Positions 1-12,550 of a stretch of 64,000 nt of DNA are shown piece by piece. A program made the position numbers and the translations under genes. Source of the DNA: Ceratodon purpureus (Eukaryota; Streptophyta; Bryopsida; Pseudoditrichales; Ditrichaceae). Location of the stretch: positions 12,131,326 to 12,195,325 of the forward strand of contig CM026433.1 of NCBI GenBank assembly GCA_014871385.1, given 5' to 3'. Numbering within the stretch: position 1 is the stretch's first letter; each line of letters opens with the position of its first letter. A model generated the notes under the pieces. That model did not search any database. It had not been told where the DNA came from and worked only from the letters and a program-made list of their open reading frames with translations.

Positions 1-1307
1 TCTATTGCAAGATATTGTTGAATAAGCTACACACCTAAGCACCTTTACTTCATCTGAACTTTGATATTCAAGTATCTAAAATCAAATGGATCATGATGGT
101 GAAGAGTTATAACTTTGCATAGTGCCATAGTATACTTCATATTTCACTCTAGCAGGAATTGGAATACCTTATGGGATATGTAGGATCATTAGAACAAAAG
201 CACTGGCAGCCTGGGATTTGAAACACCACCAACCCCAAGCTAATCTCATCGGACACAATATTACACTCAGCAGATTGTCAATAATACCGGCCCTCCTGAT
301 TGGCTACTCGACTCAGAAGCACTGTGCATCCCATGTTCAACCATGATCAAATAGAGAATTTGAGGGACTACACCAATACCTACATGGATCTGAGTACAGC
401 GGCAAACATCATCGGAAAACTCTTTTTATCCACCGCAATTTTAAAATCCTCATCCACCGCAATACACATCCAAATTTTTTACATTTACATCAGAGGAGGT
501 AGGTAGATCTGTGCATTCCAAAGTAGAACAGGGCCCACATCACAAGTCCACTTTTCTCTCAGACTCAATTAGACTTGTCAGGTGCCCAACTACACCGAAC
601 AGTACCAAGGGTCCAAGGTTACACCAAAGGCATGCTCCTTCAATTAGATTGTTTCTGGGTGTAGAACCGAGTGTTCTGTGATTGCTTTTCTACTACTAAC
701 TAGTGGAAGTCCAATCCAAAAAGTACTTTTATTTCCATCAAATGTTGTGAAATTTCAATTTGTACAAGAAACAAATTTTACATTTTTTTCTTATAATTTA
801 TGATGAAACACTTCTATTTTAATTTTTTAAACAGATTCAAAATAAAAAATAAAAAATAGTAGAGTCATAATGCCTTTGTAAAAGTATATAACCTTTGATA
901 CATTAATTTGAGGTCGAGTTATGGGCTACGTAACCATGATACTGTTTTAAACATTAAACGACTTCATCGAAATCCAGCCTGATTTTGAAACGCATGTCGT
1001 CGCAGTATCTAAGGTACTTGACACTTTCACAAAGCTTCTCTAAGTGTAATTTCAATTATTACGTAAACGAAAGGGTACATTAGAAGTTGTGGGCTTCATA
1101 TTATTCTGTGAGGTGATGAATGGCAAGTCATCGATTTTGTTTTAGGTTTTATTTTTAACAGATGGAACAAGTTTTTTTAATCCACAGCGGGACAACAGCC
1201 AAGCCACCTGAAAGCAGCTGGTCAAAAGCAATGGATTGACATATCCAATAGTTTGTGTAAAGTTGGCCAGATTGAATGCCCAAATTGCTGGTTGAAATTA
1301 TAAGTGT
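1..1307. other. Non-coding flank, no gene seen
   Basis: No convincing coding stretch, tRNA or transposon end was found. The part next to 1,308 is probably the 3' untranslated region and terminator of the ankyrin gene on the minus strand. The stretch at 780-870 is strongly A/T-rich. Confidence 0.4.
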
Positions 1308-4077
1308 TTACATAAACACCATACGATAAAAGCTCTTTACATGTCGATTTCTATCAAAAATAACTCTCATTAACCGTAAGAAAAATACAAATAAGACTAA
1401 AATGCACACCATGGACCCTGCAAATGCTGGATAGAACTTGAGGCCCCACTGGTAATCCTCTGGCACTACAGCAATCAAAGCTGCAGTGAAAGAGATCAGT
1501 ATTCCCAAGATAGACATAAGCAACATGGTAATTGCCCATGCCACAATTCTTCGATAGCGGTGAAGTTCCTCCCGCAATCCATCCTGAGGCACAGGAAGAG
1601 ATGGCATGATTGCCAACAGGATGGACGCAATAGCAAGATAGAATGACAGGCTATTGCTAACCATGAACACCCGAATTGGTAGTCCTCTTGTAACTTGTAC
1701 TGTATTTAATGTTGAGATGCTTGACCCATCGGATCCATAACCGAGAGGAGGCTGCAATGGACCTATGAAAGAAGCAGTGGCAACCAAGGTTGCTACAACC
1801 GCTGTTGCAGAGCCAGCTGCATTGAAGTTGTTTTGTGCTTCTTGAGTTTCTCTGGCAACTAGTTCGTACCACCAAAGTCGATCATCATCATTTGCATCGA
1901 TTCCAGGATCAGGAATAGCATTCGCTTGATTGAGGCTTGCACCAATATCAAACTCTTGATCAATTGGTTTCAAATGAATCCCAAAATGTTTCCTTAAATC
2001 TTGCCATGATTTTTTGTTGGAGCTTGATGCAGGTATCTGGTAATCTTCGGTTGGCCATATATTAACACCTGCTTGCAACAGCAGCTTGGTACAAACTTTT
2101 TTACTGCCATACCCAATGGTACTCAAACCATGTTTCAGAGGGCCTTCGATTTTCTTTAATGTTGGATCTTGCTTCAGGCCTCTTTCTTTAGCTGATGCCA
2201 ATTCTTTCCCCAACCAGTACACAGATGCATAATCTGAAAATGCAAGAAATCGATCAAACTTGAAATCAATAGCTTCCAGCTGCGCCTGCAGCATCTGAGG
2301 GCCGCTGAAAGGTTGATATGGTAGCGTTGCATTTACTGCAAAATGTAGACATGAGTATCCCCCAAAATTTTGATTGCTCTCGAAATTTGGACGACCACGA
2401 GATTGGTTCATTAGTAAGGCTTGAACGACTCGAGGCTCCCCAGCTGCAGCTGCTAGGTGTAAGCAACGATCGTCGCATATTTTTGGTTTGCCACCCTGTT
2501 TCATCAGAGTGAGCAATCTTAATAACATCTTTATTGGCAAATAGAAGATGATCAAATACTTCCTTTCCAATAAGAAAAACATGTAAAAATTGCATATGAT
2601 TTAAATTTGACATATTGCAAACTGACATGACCAACGAATCATAGCATGTTAGGTACATAAAAGGCCTTTGCCAGACTGTCAACTTGTAGTGAAGGAGTGT
2701 AGACCTTCAAAGTTCCCTTCTGTTCTTGTCGCCTAGAAAATCTATGAATTCACCGAGCACCATAGTGCGACACCTCAAACTTAGTTATATGTTGTAAAAG
2801 GAGACCCTCAAATATGATCTGGACTAAGAATGTTGATATACCTGGCCTGAAGCTTTCAGGAATTCCACCACGACAGAATAACGCCCCATTACAGCTGCCA
2901 GCTCCAGTGGTGTCCATGTCGAATTCAGGCCGTGACCAAAATTGTTGTATATCTTGATGGGCCTTTTCATTTTAAGCTCCACGTTCACTTTATGCTCATC
3001 CTTCAATCTGGTTGGCGCATTCAGCAAAATTTTGGCAGACACACTATGACAGTGCAACACAGCCAGATGCAGGGCCGTCGTTCCTGAGCCTTTAGGCCAT
3101 TGTGCATTCAAATCTGTTCGACTTTCTTCGACGAGAACTTTGACTGCTTTGCATGATTCGAGACTCATTCCATTTACCGTGGCTCGGTGTAATGGAGTCC
3201 TTCCGGCACCATCAACCCCATTGACACATTCATCGGGGATCAAATTCAGTAGCAGTTGGACGCTCTTAACCCGGCTCTCGACGTCATCTTCGTCAAGGAA
3301 GTGATCGATTGCAACATGCAAAGGAGTTCTTCCTTGAGAATCTTGCTGGTTGAAAAGGTCTTCCAAGAGATTTTCTTCTTCGGCCTTAGCAGTGACACTA
3401 CATATAAACTTGCTATGCTTGAAAGCCCGTTTGCAAGCAAAATTGAAAATCAGCCCCTTGCGCCTTTTTACAAAATTGTAGTCTACATTTTCATTCATCT
3501 GTCCCTCCAGCTCTTCGAGCGCCAGCTTAGTACTTGACTTACGCAGAGTTTCTATCAGATCAGCAATCAACTTGTCCGTTGATTCCCGAATGTCAATTGA
3601 ATGAGAGACATCGGGTGTCTGAAATTCTGGTGAAACAACGCCATGGAAAGATGATTTGTCAGATGCTCTACGAGCATATCGATCATTCACGAAACCGTTT
3701 TCTTGTGCCAAGTCAAGAAGGGTTTGGATAACCTCTTGATTACCTACGATATCTGCCATTTGGAACGCGTCAGCTTTAGTCTTGCCATCCTTTGCCTTGA
3801 GAAGCTTCTTCGCGTTCATTTGGAACTCCTTTTTTGAATTTTTGTCGGCATTTGGGGACGTGAGCACCTGCTTAATCAAATCTACACATCCTTGCATAAC
3901 GGCCACATGCAATACGGAACGATGATCAGTAAGTTCCTTGGGATCTGTAAAATTTATCCAAAGTTGCGAATCTTTCTTCAAAAGATCCATGAGCTTTAGA
4001 CAGTCTCGTCTTTGCAAAGCTTCAACCCATTTGTTCTCCGCTTCAATTCTTGCAAGAGCTCCTCTGGTCATTACCAT
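1308..4077 (-). CDS. Ankyrin-repeat membrane protein with PGG-like domain
   Basis: Two exons: 4,077-2,842 and roughly 2,580-1,308. Exon 1 starts at an ATG (MVMTRGALARIEAENKW) and holds ankyrin repeats with TPLHVAIDH, TPLHRATVNG, TALHLAVLH and TPLELAAVMG motifs. It ends at a clean donor (CAG/GTATAT). Exon 2 has one more repeat (CLHLAAAAGEPRVVQALL), then VVATLVATASFIGPLQPPLG, which matches the PGG domain start, and three to four hydrophobic helices to the end. Family members are plasma- or endomembrane ankyrin proteins of plants, often tied to stress or defence; the ligand is unknown. The joint is unsettled. Splicing to CAG/GGTGGC keeps the frame. Splicing earlier, at GAAAG/GAAGTA near 2,560, adds a good ankyrin segment (EVFDHLLFANKDVIKIAH) but then the frame slips by one base at the CCC run 2,494-2,496. 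So this is either a gene with a late acceptor or one carrying a 1-base insertion or assembly error. Family call is firm. Confidence 0.85.
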
Positions 4078-6558
4078 GATTACTAGGCCCTTTAGCCGTG
4101 CCCTTCACTCAGGCCTTCTGTTCCAGCCGGCTGCAGGCGGTCGTGTTCCTCATGCTTTCAAGTCCTTGTCACTTCACACTGTTCAAACGTTGCAATAAAA
4201 GCCAATATGCCCAATTGGGCTTTAATTTTTCTCTGGATACCTGGAGAATCCAACAAAAACGTACTTCAAACCTAAAGCTTTGAAAAATTTGGATATGGAT
4301 TCGACTCAACGGAATGAATAAAAAATTGCCAGTCATGCGACATCCCGCTATTTGACAGAACCGAATGGAAGATCTCATGATACTAGAAGTATGTTCAAGA
4401 GGTATTATTACGGTAGGAACGTCAACTATGTAATATCGATAATTAAAGCACATCATACGCAAATTAAAATCACATGCAAGTCCTTGCCCCTGGTCACCAA
4501 GATTTGATCAAGGACAAATTGTAACTATAAAACTAGATAGTAAGTATTCCAGCATTTCATCTGGGTCCCTTCTGTCAGAAAGGACTTTATCACCTTCGTT
4601 TTTAAGGCGTGTTCACTTACCCAACTGAGAATTGAAGCTGTAAGTCGTTGATGAAGATGGAGTCTTACAAATTATACACTTGGCGATGAGAAATAACACA
4701 GTGCGTTTTCTGGAACCAGTAAGGTCACCGCGTTGACTGACTGCACTGCTTACTCCGAGTGTTGGCGCCACTCCGTTCCTATCAACTTCACAGAGTAAGT
4801 AAAATTGATATTAGAAAATTTGAAGGAATTCTTCCAAGGACCGGTATAACATTTTATCACGAGTTCACTTACCGAAACGGAATACAGAATAACTTACGCC
4901 GCAACTTCTGCAAACAACATGGTCTGTCCCTTCAGTACTGTGCATTCCGAGACAGAGTACTGCATATTATGCGACTTTTTAAATCAGCAACAAGAAGTGA
5001 ATCTAGTGTGAAAATCGCAATCGTCCTGCTCTCATGAACTCATTGGGCAGAACCCGAGCGATTCAGAGTGCATGAATATAACTGGCAATACTAGTAACCA
5101 AACTCTATATCGTAGTACCAATAACTCACAGAAAGTAGAAGTAGCCAGGAACAAAATCCTTATAGACCGAAAACTTACAGAAAGTAGACGAAGCTGAACA
5201 AGAATACAGAAACAGCTGAATACAAACTAGCTGCATGAACACAACAGAATCTCTGCCGCAGCTTCCTATCAGAACTCAGTCATTATTTTCACGCTCAATT
5301 AGCTAGCTCTGTGCAAGAACAATACTAATTTCACAGCCATACAAAGCAACATCTACTGCTAAACTCTGAAGTTTAATAGAAGGCTCATATCTTTACAATC
5401 AGCACTAACGTTTGCCATCGCAACTATACACCCTTGCCAGAAACTACACAAAAGAATCATCTGATGCCCAAATGCAGACTCAAACAATATGATCTAACAT
5501 CCTAGATTAGAGCATTCGCTCAACTCACCAAGAGATTGAAGAGAGCGTGGCACTAATTACAGTCATTCAAGACCAGTCAAACATCCACAAGACTGATCTC
5601 CTCAACGAAGCCCATTGCAATGAAAAGCTCCGGGTCGTCTCCAGAGGATTTCTGAAATCGACGAGCACACAACTCTTCACAAAAACTGCAGAAGTTTCTG
5701 ACTGATACATGAAGATTCTGGCGTGAACTTCATGCCCCCAAAGCTGCAGTATGTGAACAGGGTCGTACGATCTCAAGCTGACGAGCCTGAAGCGGCTTGT
5801 TTGTTCTTTGCAGTGGTTTCATCGGTGAAAAGATCATACCACTTGTGACTTGTTTATAAAAAAGCTAGAAATGGAATCCGATATGAGGTCGTACAAGCAG
5901 GTCACGTGATTTGCTTGATTAAAGGCACTGCCGGCCACTTTGAGTTGTACCGAACGTGACAGCTAGAAACTTGAGCATTGAGAATATTTTTGTGTCAGCC
6001 GGGCAAATTCGGCTACATTTATGACTCTATATTAAATTTAAAGCTACAGTTGGATGTATCTGTCAGAAATGCCACTCCGACACTACATTCTGTTACCATA
6101 AACGATACTGGTGCAACCTCATGTGACATTCTTTAGCAATTACACTATTAAATTACACTACTTATCAGTGTGGGTTATAAAATAATGTGATGCTTGATTA
6201 AGAGAGCCCACATTAATATACCGGTATTCATAATCTAAAATAACATGAATTTTTCATTTTTATATTGTGATCGATGTCTTACAGCCTTACTATAGCGTCT
6301 TCTAACTTAAGTTGTCAACTAGTCTAGGTCACAATACAACTCCATTCAAATACCTTTTCCCAGGTCCGGAATGAGCTTAACCCCTGAAGTTCCTTGATTA
6401 TGTTTCACCAAAAAGCGCTCCAAAACTGCCATTTCCAATGTAAATACTAAAAAGCATGAATGACTAAAAAATCATTATTTTCTAATTTGAACCGTAAAAT
6501 CTTGAATTACATTGTTGTAGTGAATAGGCTATAGGTCTAAAAATTTCATCATAATCGA
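4078..6558. other. Intergenic DNA between ankyrin gene and hAT element
   Basis: About 2.5 kb without a supportable gene. The first few hundred bases should contain the promoter and 5' leader of the ankyrin gene, but I see no clear TATA box with a start site. Short open frames here have no family-like features. Confidence 0.4.
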
Positions 6559-6566
6559 TCGTAGAG
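6559..6566. repeat. Left 8-bp target duplication of the hAT element
   Basis: TCGTAGAG immediately before the hAT end. The copy at 53,181-53,188 reads CCGTAGAG, so 7 of 8 bases match. Eight bases is the size hAT elements make. Confidence 0.75.
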
Positions 6567-7070
6567 CAGCCAATTTTTTAAGGCACAAGCCAGGGTGTGC
6601 AACACGCGAACTCCCTGTCCATACGGTGGCATATGTGGCGCAGTAAACATTTTACCTTGGAGTTTTATTGGCGAATTTTGAAATTACAGAAGTTGTTAGT
6701 GGCGATTGAGTGAAAAGTGATTTAAATAATTAAAAATGAGAGTACTGTTCACAATGGCGACAATTTCAAAAACATATGGATGGTTGTGGCGAACCACACA
6801 TGTCCAGAATAGGAAGCAACTCTGGCCACTTCTACAGACATTGTTCAGCAAATGTGGCGACTTATAACTAAAATACTCAAACACCCATTAAAAATCACCA
6901 CAACCAACACAATTTAATTTTTTATTTTCTATTAAAGGGAGTTGAACCCCAGCCAAATTTGGCCTTGCCCATTGCAGGTGACAGATCCACCCCCCCCCCT
7001 CCCAAGTTAGTATCAACTTTTAGAAGAAATTAAAAACTCGCCACAATTGTGGAAACAGAGCACTTACAAG

Positions 7071-9017
7071 TTACTGATCCGTCCCCCTTCGAACAGCCTC
7101 CTCTCGCCAACTGCTCATCGTAGTGTGGAAAGGGAAGGTCTTTAAAGTGAAAAATTGCTGTGAGTACAGTTTAACACACGAATCCAGGTGCCCACTGAGC
7201 CGGTTGCGGCATTTAGATTTCATAAAGGTGAGTGTAGAGAAGGTTCGCTCATCTTCGACACTTCCCAATACAGCTGTGATAGCAATGTGACATGTCAGCC
7301 ACCTTAATATATTCCGAGAGTCTGTTCAGCATCAAGGCATTCTGCCCAACCCGGGACCATAATTTCGTAACAGGGTTCTCATTATGTGGTTCCTCCATGG
7401 AGGCCTTTGCATGAGATTTCATGGTCAGTTTAAATAAACTTGACTGCAAGCTCAAGTTACGCCCATCAATGATGGAGTCTATCTGTTCCAGCCGGGGCTC
7501 CTCACTAGTGCCGAGGTTTACCTCTTGAACCACCAAGTACTGCAACTTGAGAGTTCTCAAATGCAAGGAAAACAACTCGTCAGCATTCGGCTGCAACCAG
7601 TACTGCGGAAAAATAATCCCAAGTGCATTCATCAACTCCACCTCGGGAAAACGGGTATCCAACTCAAGCCTCAGCAGCTCCGTAGCGCCCTTGCACTGTC
7701 CCTTGACAAATCTTATGATGCGTTCCAAGTCACCTTATGTCACAGGGAGTTTCCTCCCACTGATAGCACATGTAGAATGAGCGAGGTAGGTGTGATCACC
7801 AATGCGGAAGCTTAAATGCACATCTGAAGTATTGAGGTCAGTAACCCATTCTTGTTGTATAGCATGGGAATTGTTATGAACAATATTGTGGAACATACCG
7901 AAATGCTTTTGTTGCCATGCCGAAGCCTCATCACTGTACATCATGTACAGTTCAGCTTGGCAAATGCGAACAGCCGCACAGTAATCTGCAACAAACACAT
8001 TGTTGGATTGAGCAAATTTCATCAAGTAATCTACAGATTCCAGCATTGGCACAATGCATGGCAGGGCCAGCAAAGTGCCGACATCACACAGTGAGTCGTA
8101 GTTTCTCCTCGCAGACTCCCTGGCTTGATGTTGCTTCTGAGTCAGATAAGACTCTTTGACCGCAGCATCCTCGCACATTTTTGCAAGCAGTGTCTTGTAC
8201 TCTCCCATTACCCTGCGCAGTGGAGAAAGCAAGGAGATCCATCGCGTTTTCAAATTTCACAGCAGAGAGAGGCCCTCTGTTTCCACAATTTCGGCGAGTT
8301 TTTGGAACTCCAATTGCCTCTTCGGACTCTGAGAAAAATAGATGTACATATTCTAACAAAGAAGCTCTAACTTAGCAACAACGGGGAGATTGGAGAGAGG
8401 CTCCACAGCCAAATTGGTTCGGTGTGCCATGTAGTGCACACCAAACATAAAAGGCGCTGCATGTTTCCTCATGTTCACGGTCACCCCATTACGACACCCA
8501 TGAAAAACAGCATCGCCATCGACCCCAAAGCAAACAATCCGCCCAGCCAATTGCACATCCTACAGACCAGTATGGTGGGCAACAAGATCATGGATTGCAC
8601 TTTCCACAGCAGCAGCAGTAACCCTTCAATCGACTCAGACTCAATAGTATTGGTAAGTTCTCTTGAAGTTAATGCATACGTAACAGTGTATGGACAGCCA
8701 GGACTGATGGTCAATCGTAGTAACCTCATCAGCGGAAAGAGAAAGAAAATGTGCATTAGATATAACTTTTTTTGTATGAGGAGCAAGGGTCATGGACATG
8801 TGATCCGCCATCTCCAAGCCCAACCCAGCGGACCAGTGTTTTTTCGGTAGATCAGGCACAGAGAGCACTTCGAAAAGCCTACGAAAATCAGTGAAATCGC
8901 ACATAGGTTGACCCAGGGACAGCAAGTGGAAAACAGCCTTGAGCTGAACCAATTTTCTACGTCTCTCCTTAACAGCCCCAGCCTGAACTTGCTGTGCAAC
9001 ATTATTCCCACCTTTCC
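7071..9017 (-). pseudogene. hAT transposase body with C-terminal dimerisation domain (broken)
   Basis: Continues the coding begun at 52,547-51,950 across the CACTA insertion. Segments in order: ERRRKLVQLKAVFHLLSLGQ, LSLSADEVTTIDHQSWL (first catalytic-type D), a VCFGVDGDAVFHGCRNGV stretch with MFGVHYMAHRTNLAVEPLS, KTRWISLLSPLRRVMGEY, a long helical part ending IIFPQYWL, SLFKLTMKSHAKASMEEP, and the hAT dimerisation signature GSVEDERTFSTLTFMKSK before the stop at 7,071. This order matches the ZNF862-like hAT transposases. At least four frame changes or stops interrupt it (near 8,650, 8,570, 8,350, 7,735 and 7,260), so no full protein can be made. AT-rich non-coding DNA follows to the left end at 6,567. 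Confidence 0.85.
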
Positions 9018-9020
9018 CAT
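9018..9020. repeat. Left CAT target duplication of the CACTA element
   Basis: CAT directly before CACTAGTAG. The partner CAT lies at 51,950-51,952, directly after CTACTAGTG. Three-base duplications are the rule for CACTA elements. Joining the flanks with one CAT restores the hAT reading frame. Confidence 0.85.
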
Positions 9021-10165
9021 CACTAGTAGGAATCGAGTCCAAAGGGGCGTCAATGAAATGACAGACTGTCCGAGTTGCCGTCCTTTGTGACTCAAAGAAT
9101 GACTTATACTTCGTGAGTCATTTTCTACAAGGACTGCAGTGCGTTGTCAGTGAGTCCGAGATCTGAGCAGCCATCGCGGTAATTTTACAGATGCAAGGTA
9201 AGACTGCGCCCGTTTACCTTGTACCTAGCATGACCGCTATGTGTACATGATGTTTGTGATGTTCAGATTACAGATTGCAGATGTCCATGCACTGTCACCG
9301 AGGAAACGTGTGCCGGGAGTTTCGAAACGGGGACCTGATGGTTAACTTGATATTTCGATGATTTTATAAATCATACGCTGTTTGTTCATTTCCTGGAATC
9401 ATGCTGCTTTTCTTCATTTCCTGAATGAACTGAAGTATCCAGATTAAGGTAGATGTGGAACTTCTGCATGTGTCTTGAAACGTTCATTTCAACTCCATTA
9501 CACCTTCAAGGTGGATTGTACAGTTGTAACATAATTCGAAGGATTCTATTCATTTCAGTCATCCATGTCATTGTTACATCAATGTTCATAGGCAAAACTC
9601 CTCATCGACAGCTGTAGATTGTGCCGCAATATGATTACTAGATTTGCTGGGATATATAGATCCCCATACAATTTGAACACTAGGAGGCGGTTATTTTAGA
9701 TAAATTTATGGATTTAAATTCAAGTCAGGCCAATACAATCAAGATTTTCAGCAACTTTTCATACTCAATGTGATTTCTCTATTCAATCATCAAAGACCTG
9801 AACGAGTTGATCTGCATTCATAAAATTATCATATGTCTACCAAGATTTAGTCTTTAATTCATGCGGGAGGCAGATTCTGAAAACAGAGCGATTATGTACA
9901 TATTTGAAAAAAATGTTACAAGTATGTAGTCATCCACAATCAAGTACACAGTACCAGCATTGAACAATGTGCATATCTAGATATGGATTACAAATACCAA
10001 GTCCAGCAATTGTCTTCACACATATGAGCAACTGTCAATTTCCTTAGCATGCACCCCTTACCTAGTTTGGCATCAACATTTGATAAACTGATACAGAAAA
10101 TCATTTGTTTCCTCCACGAATAACCTACCGAGGCATGCTTTACAGACACAGAGATCTCAAAAATC

Positions 10166-10226
10166 CTTATGGAATTTTCGTTTCCTTTATACTTTTTGAA
10201 TGTATAAATGCATTGCTTTCAAAATA
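10166..10226 (+). repeat. Short block shared with 49,488-49,549
   Basis: Both places read AATCCTTATGGAA, then TTTCCTTTAT, then a TGTATAAATGCAT core with few differences. At 49.5 kb it lies in an intron of the TNPA-like gene. Here it abuts the start of the 404-bp repeat. Confidence 0.7.
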
Positions 10227-10630
10227 ACGTAACGCTGTAAACATATGAAGACGGTTTCAAACAAAATAAACGAAATAAAGTGTTGTAATAGATAAGCCAA
10301 AGCTAACGTGCAGGCCGCGACTCCGCCTAGAACTACGATTTCTACTCAAACATTTATGACACCCACATAGTCCCGACGTTCTCTACTTGAAGTTAAATTA
10401 CAAAAGACCACTCAGAGGAAGACCGGAAAGTAGTGTCAAGTGACTCGTTTGTTTGTTTCAAAGCAATGTGTAACGAGGCATTCAGACTGATACTTTGGAT
10501 CATAACATACGCCCGTTCATACGTTCCTACGATCTCACCGAAATTGTGTTACACAACGAACATGCAATGACGATACAGATAGACATTCACAGACCTCTCG
10601 CGCACTTCAGGAAGCAACAGGTACCTCAAA
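10227..10630 (+). repeat. 404-bp direct repeat, copy 1
   Basis: Starts ACGTAACGCTGTAAACATAT and runs to GCAACAGGTACCTC. It matches 36,765-37,170 in the same direction with only scattered base changes (over 90 percent by eye). Copy 2 lies just upstream of the gene starting at 36,733, so copy 1 may be a moved or duplicated promoter region. The pair brackets the whole cargo block. Confidence 0.85.
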
Positions 10631-12550
10631 GTTTTACCGAATGTATTTTCAGTGGAGTTGGAGAACTTAGAAAGTAGATGACAATGAACTGAAATGAAAA
10701 CTACGGCATCCTAAAGTAAAAAAACGAGGCGCTTACTCCACAAGCGTTGTCGGATGCTCCTACTCAATCTCAGGGGGGGTTTGCACACTAGGGTACACCC
10801 TTTTTTTTGTAGCAAGACGTCAACTAGTGTACTATCAACAATTTCAAAATTCAATAAAAAATTATTAAAAGTATTTTGAGATTCTATTTTTTTGCATGAA
10901 TGATGAACACTCTAGTTACTATTTTATCATATTGGTAATGGTTTAAAAAATAGCATGTGGCGAAATAGAAATACATCAAAATAAGCAAAAGTTGGTGTCC
11001 GTAGCAGTGTACATTACACCCTTAATTAAGCAATGTGCATGTTAAAATAGGATTTAAGTCACTGGATTTTTTGGTGGTGTTAGTTATAGTAAACTAGATA
11101 CAATTTTAGTACCCACACTATTTATGGATTTTTTTGCTTTTTTTGAATGACAACCAAACTTATAAACCAAAAATGATTTTCATGTACTCAGGGTTAACAT
11201 TTTTCAATGATTAAGACTAGTTTCATATTGCACATCCAATTTTCTAGGATGGCTTGTCTTTGGTTTTTCAAAAAACCAATTCAAAATCGAATTTGATAAA
11301 AATTGGCCCACAGTTTGGAGAACTTTCACTGATCAGGGATGAGGACTTTTCACGCTGGCAGTTGTGTCGTAGCAACAGTCTGTGCAACCAGGAGCAACGC
11401 GGATCTACCTTGCATACTGGGCGCCAATTCCAACTTCCACCTTGCTTTGTAATTAACAATGTTGTGCATAGCCTGGAACAGACTTTTGAAGGAATTCAGC
11501 AAGGGTTTTAGTGCGAGCTAATCTCGGAAGCATCCCTCAGATCGGGGCTCTGGCAAACAGCCGATGCTTCGTCTCTCCCAACGCTGGAGTCCTGGGTGAC
11601 TTAGGGGAATTTGCGAAGCGGATTAGGGTTTGGAGTTTTTGGGTGCCATGGCGCGAACAATTGCAGCGAGGCCCGGGCCATCAGCGAGAGCGAGGGTCGC
11701 GGCGGAGGCAGCCTGCATCCAGGCGCTAGCAAATGAAGGACTTCGTGCTCAGAGGGAGGCTAACGATCTTGAAGCGCAACGATTGGAGCAGCAGAGATTA
11801 CAAGAGGCTGTTGTGCAAGCGGGTTTGGAGGCGCGCAAAGAAGAAGAGCGGTTGGCATACCATCGTGACAGGCAGCGCCGAAGGAGGCGCTCAATTGAAG
11901 ATGCCCTCCAGGCAGAAGAGGCCCATGAAGCGGATCTGGCACGACATTCTCAAACCTCAGCTGAGGTGGTGAACAGGACGAAGGCAAAAGCGACTTCTCG
12001 ATTGTGTGCACGTTACGTAAGCAGGCAGCTCCAAGAATGTTGTTCGGGTCCCCTCGGTAGGAAGGCCGTTTTGGAGTTCTTGTTTGACCATTGTCTGATT
12101 CGGCCACATATGCCAGAATTTTACTTTCGACCAGAGGACGCACGGATTTGTGCGAAGGTAGTGTCCAATGTGAGGGTGGGATTAGATGAAGTTAAAGGCG
12201 TTCAATCTGCTGAGAAGCTCGCGTATAGAGGTGCACTACTGAATTGCGTTGTTGGAGACGGACTCAGCAAGCGTGAGATTTGTGGATACGCGCGCATTTT
12301 GGGAACCAATACAGCCAACGTGAGACGAGCTTGTCAGCGGAGGCATTCTGCGGTTACAGAGGGGGAGTCGGTGTGGAAATTACCAACTCGAGCACACAGG
12401 CCGGGTCTTTCTTTTCTCAGTGTGGAATCGATTGTCAATTGGTGGACAACAGAAACACGTGTCAGCCCGAACAAAAAGGACATCGTGAGGGACAGACTCG
12501 CACCGAACGTGCATGACGAGCATCCTACACACTTCTTGTGTGAGACTCAG

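Larger units (their letters stand above)
9021..11647. promoter_or_regulatory. Left subterminal, non-coding part of the CACTA element
   Basis: About 2.6 kb with no gene. Near the end it carries AATGAC and GGACAGTC-type motifs (around 9,052-9,072) that resemble the repeats near the right end, as expected for transposase-binding subterminal DNA. Further in are the two shared blocks at 10,166-10,226 and 10,227-10,630. The last part, 10,700-11,647, is AT-rich and should include the promoter of the cargo transposase gene. Confidence 0.5.

Noticed and set aside
9085-9150. CACTGCAG…GTAGAAAA (minus strand) as an alternative CACTA end
   Set aside because: It lacks the CACTA start and target duplication, while CACTAGTAG at 9,021 restores the hAT frame exactly.
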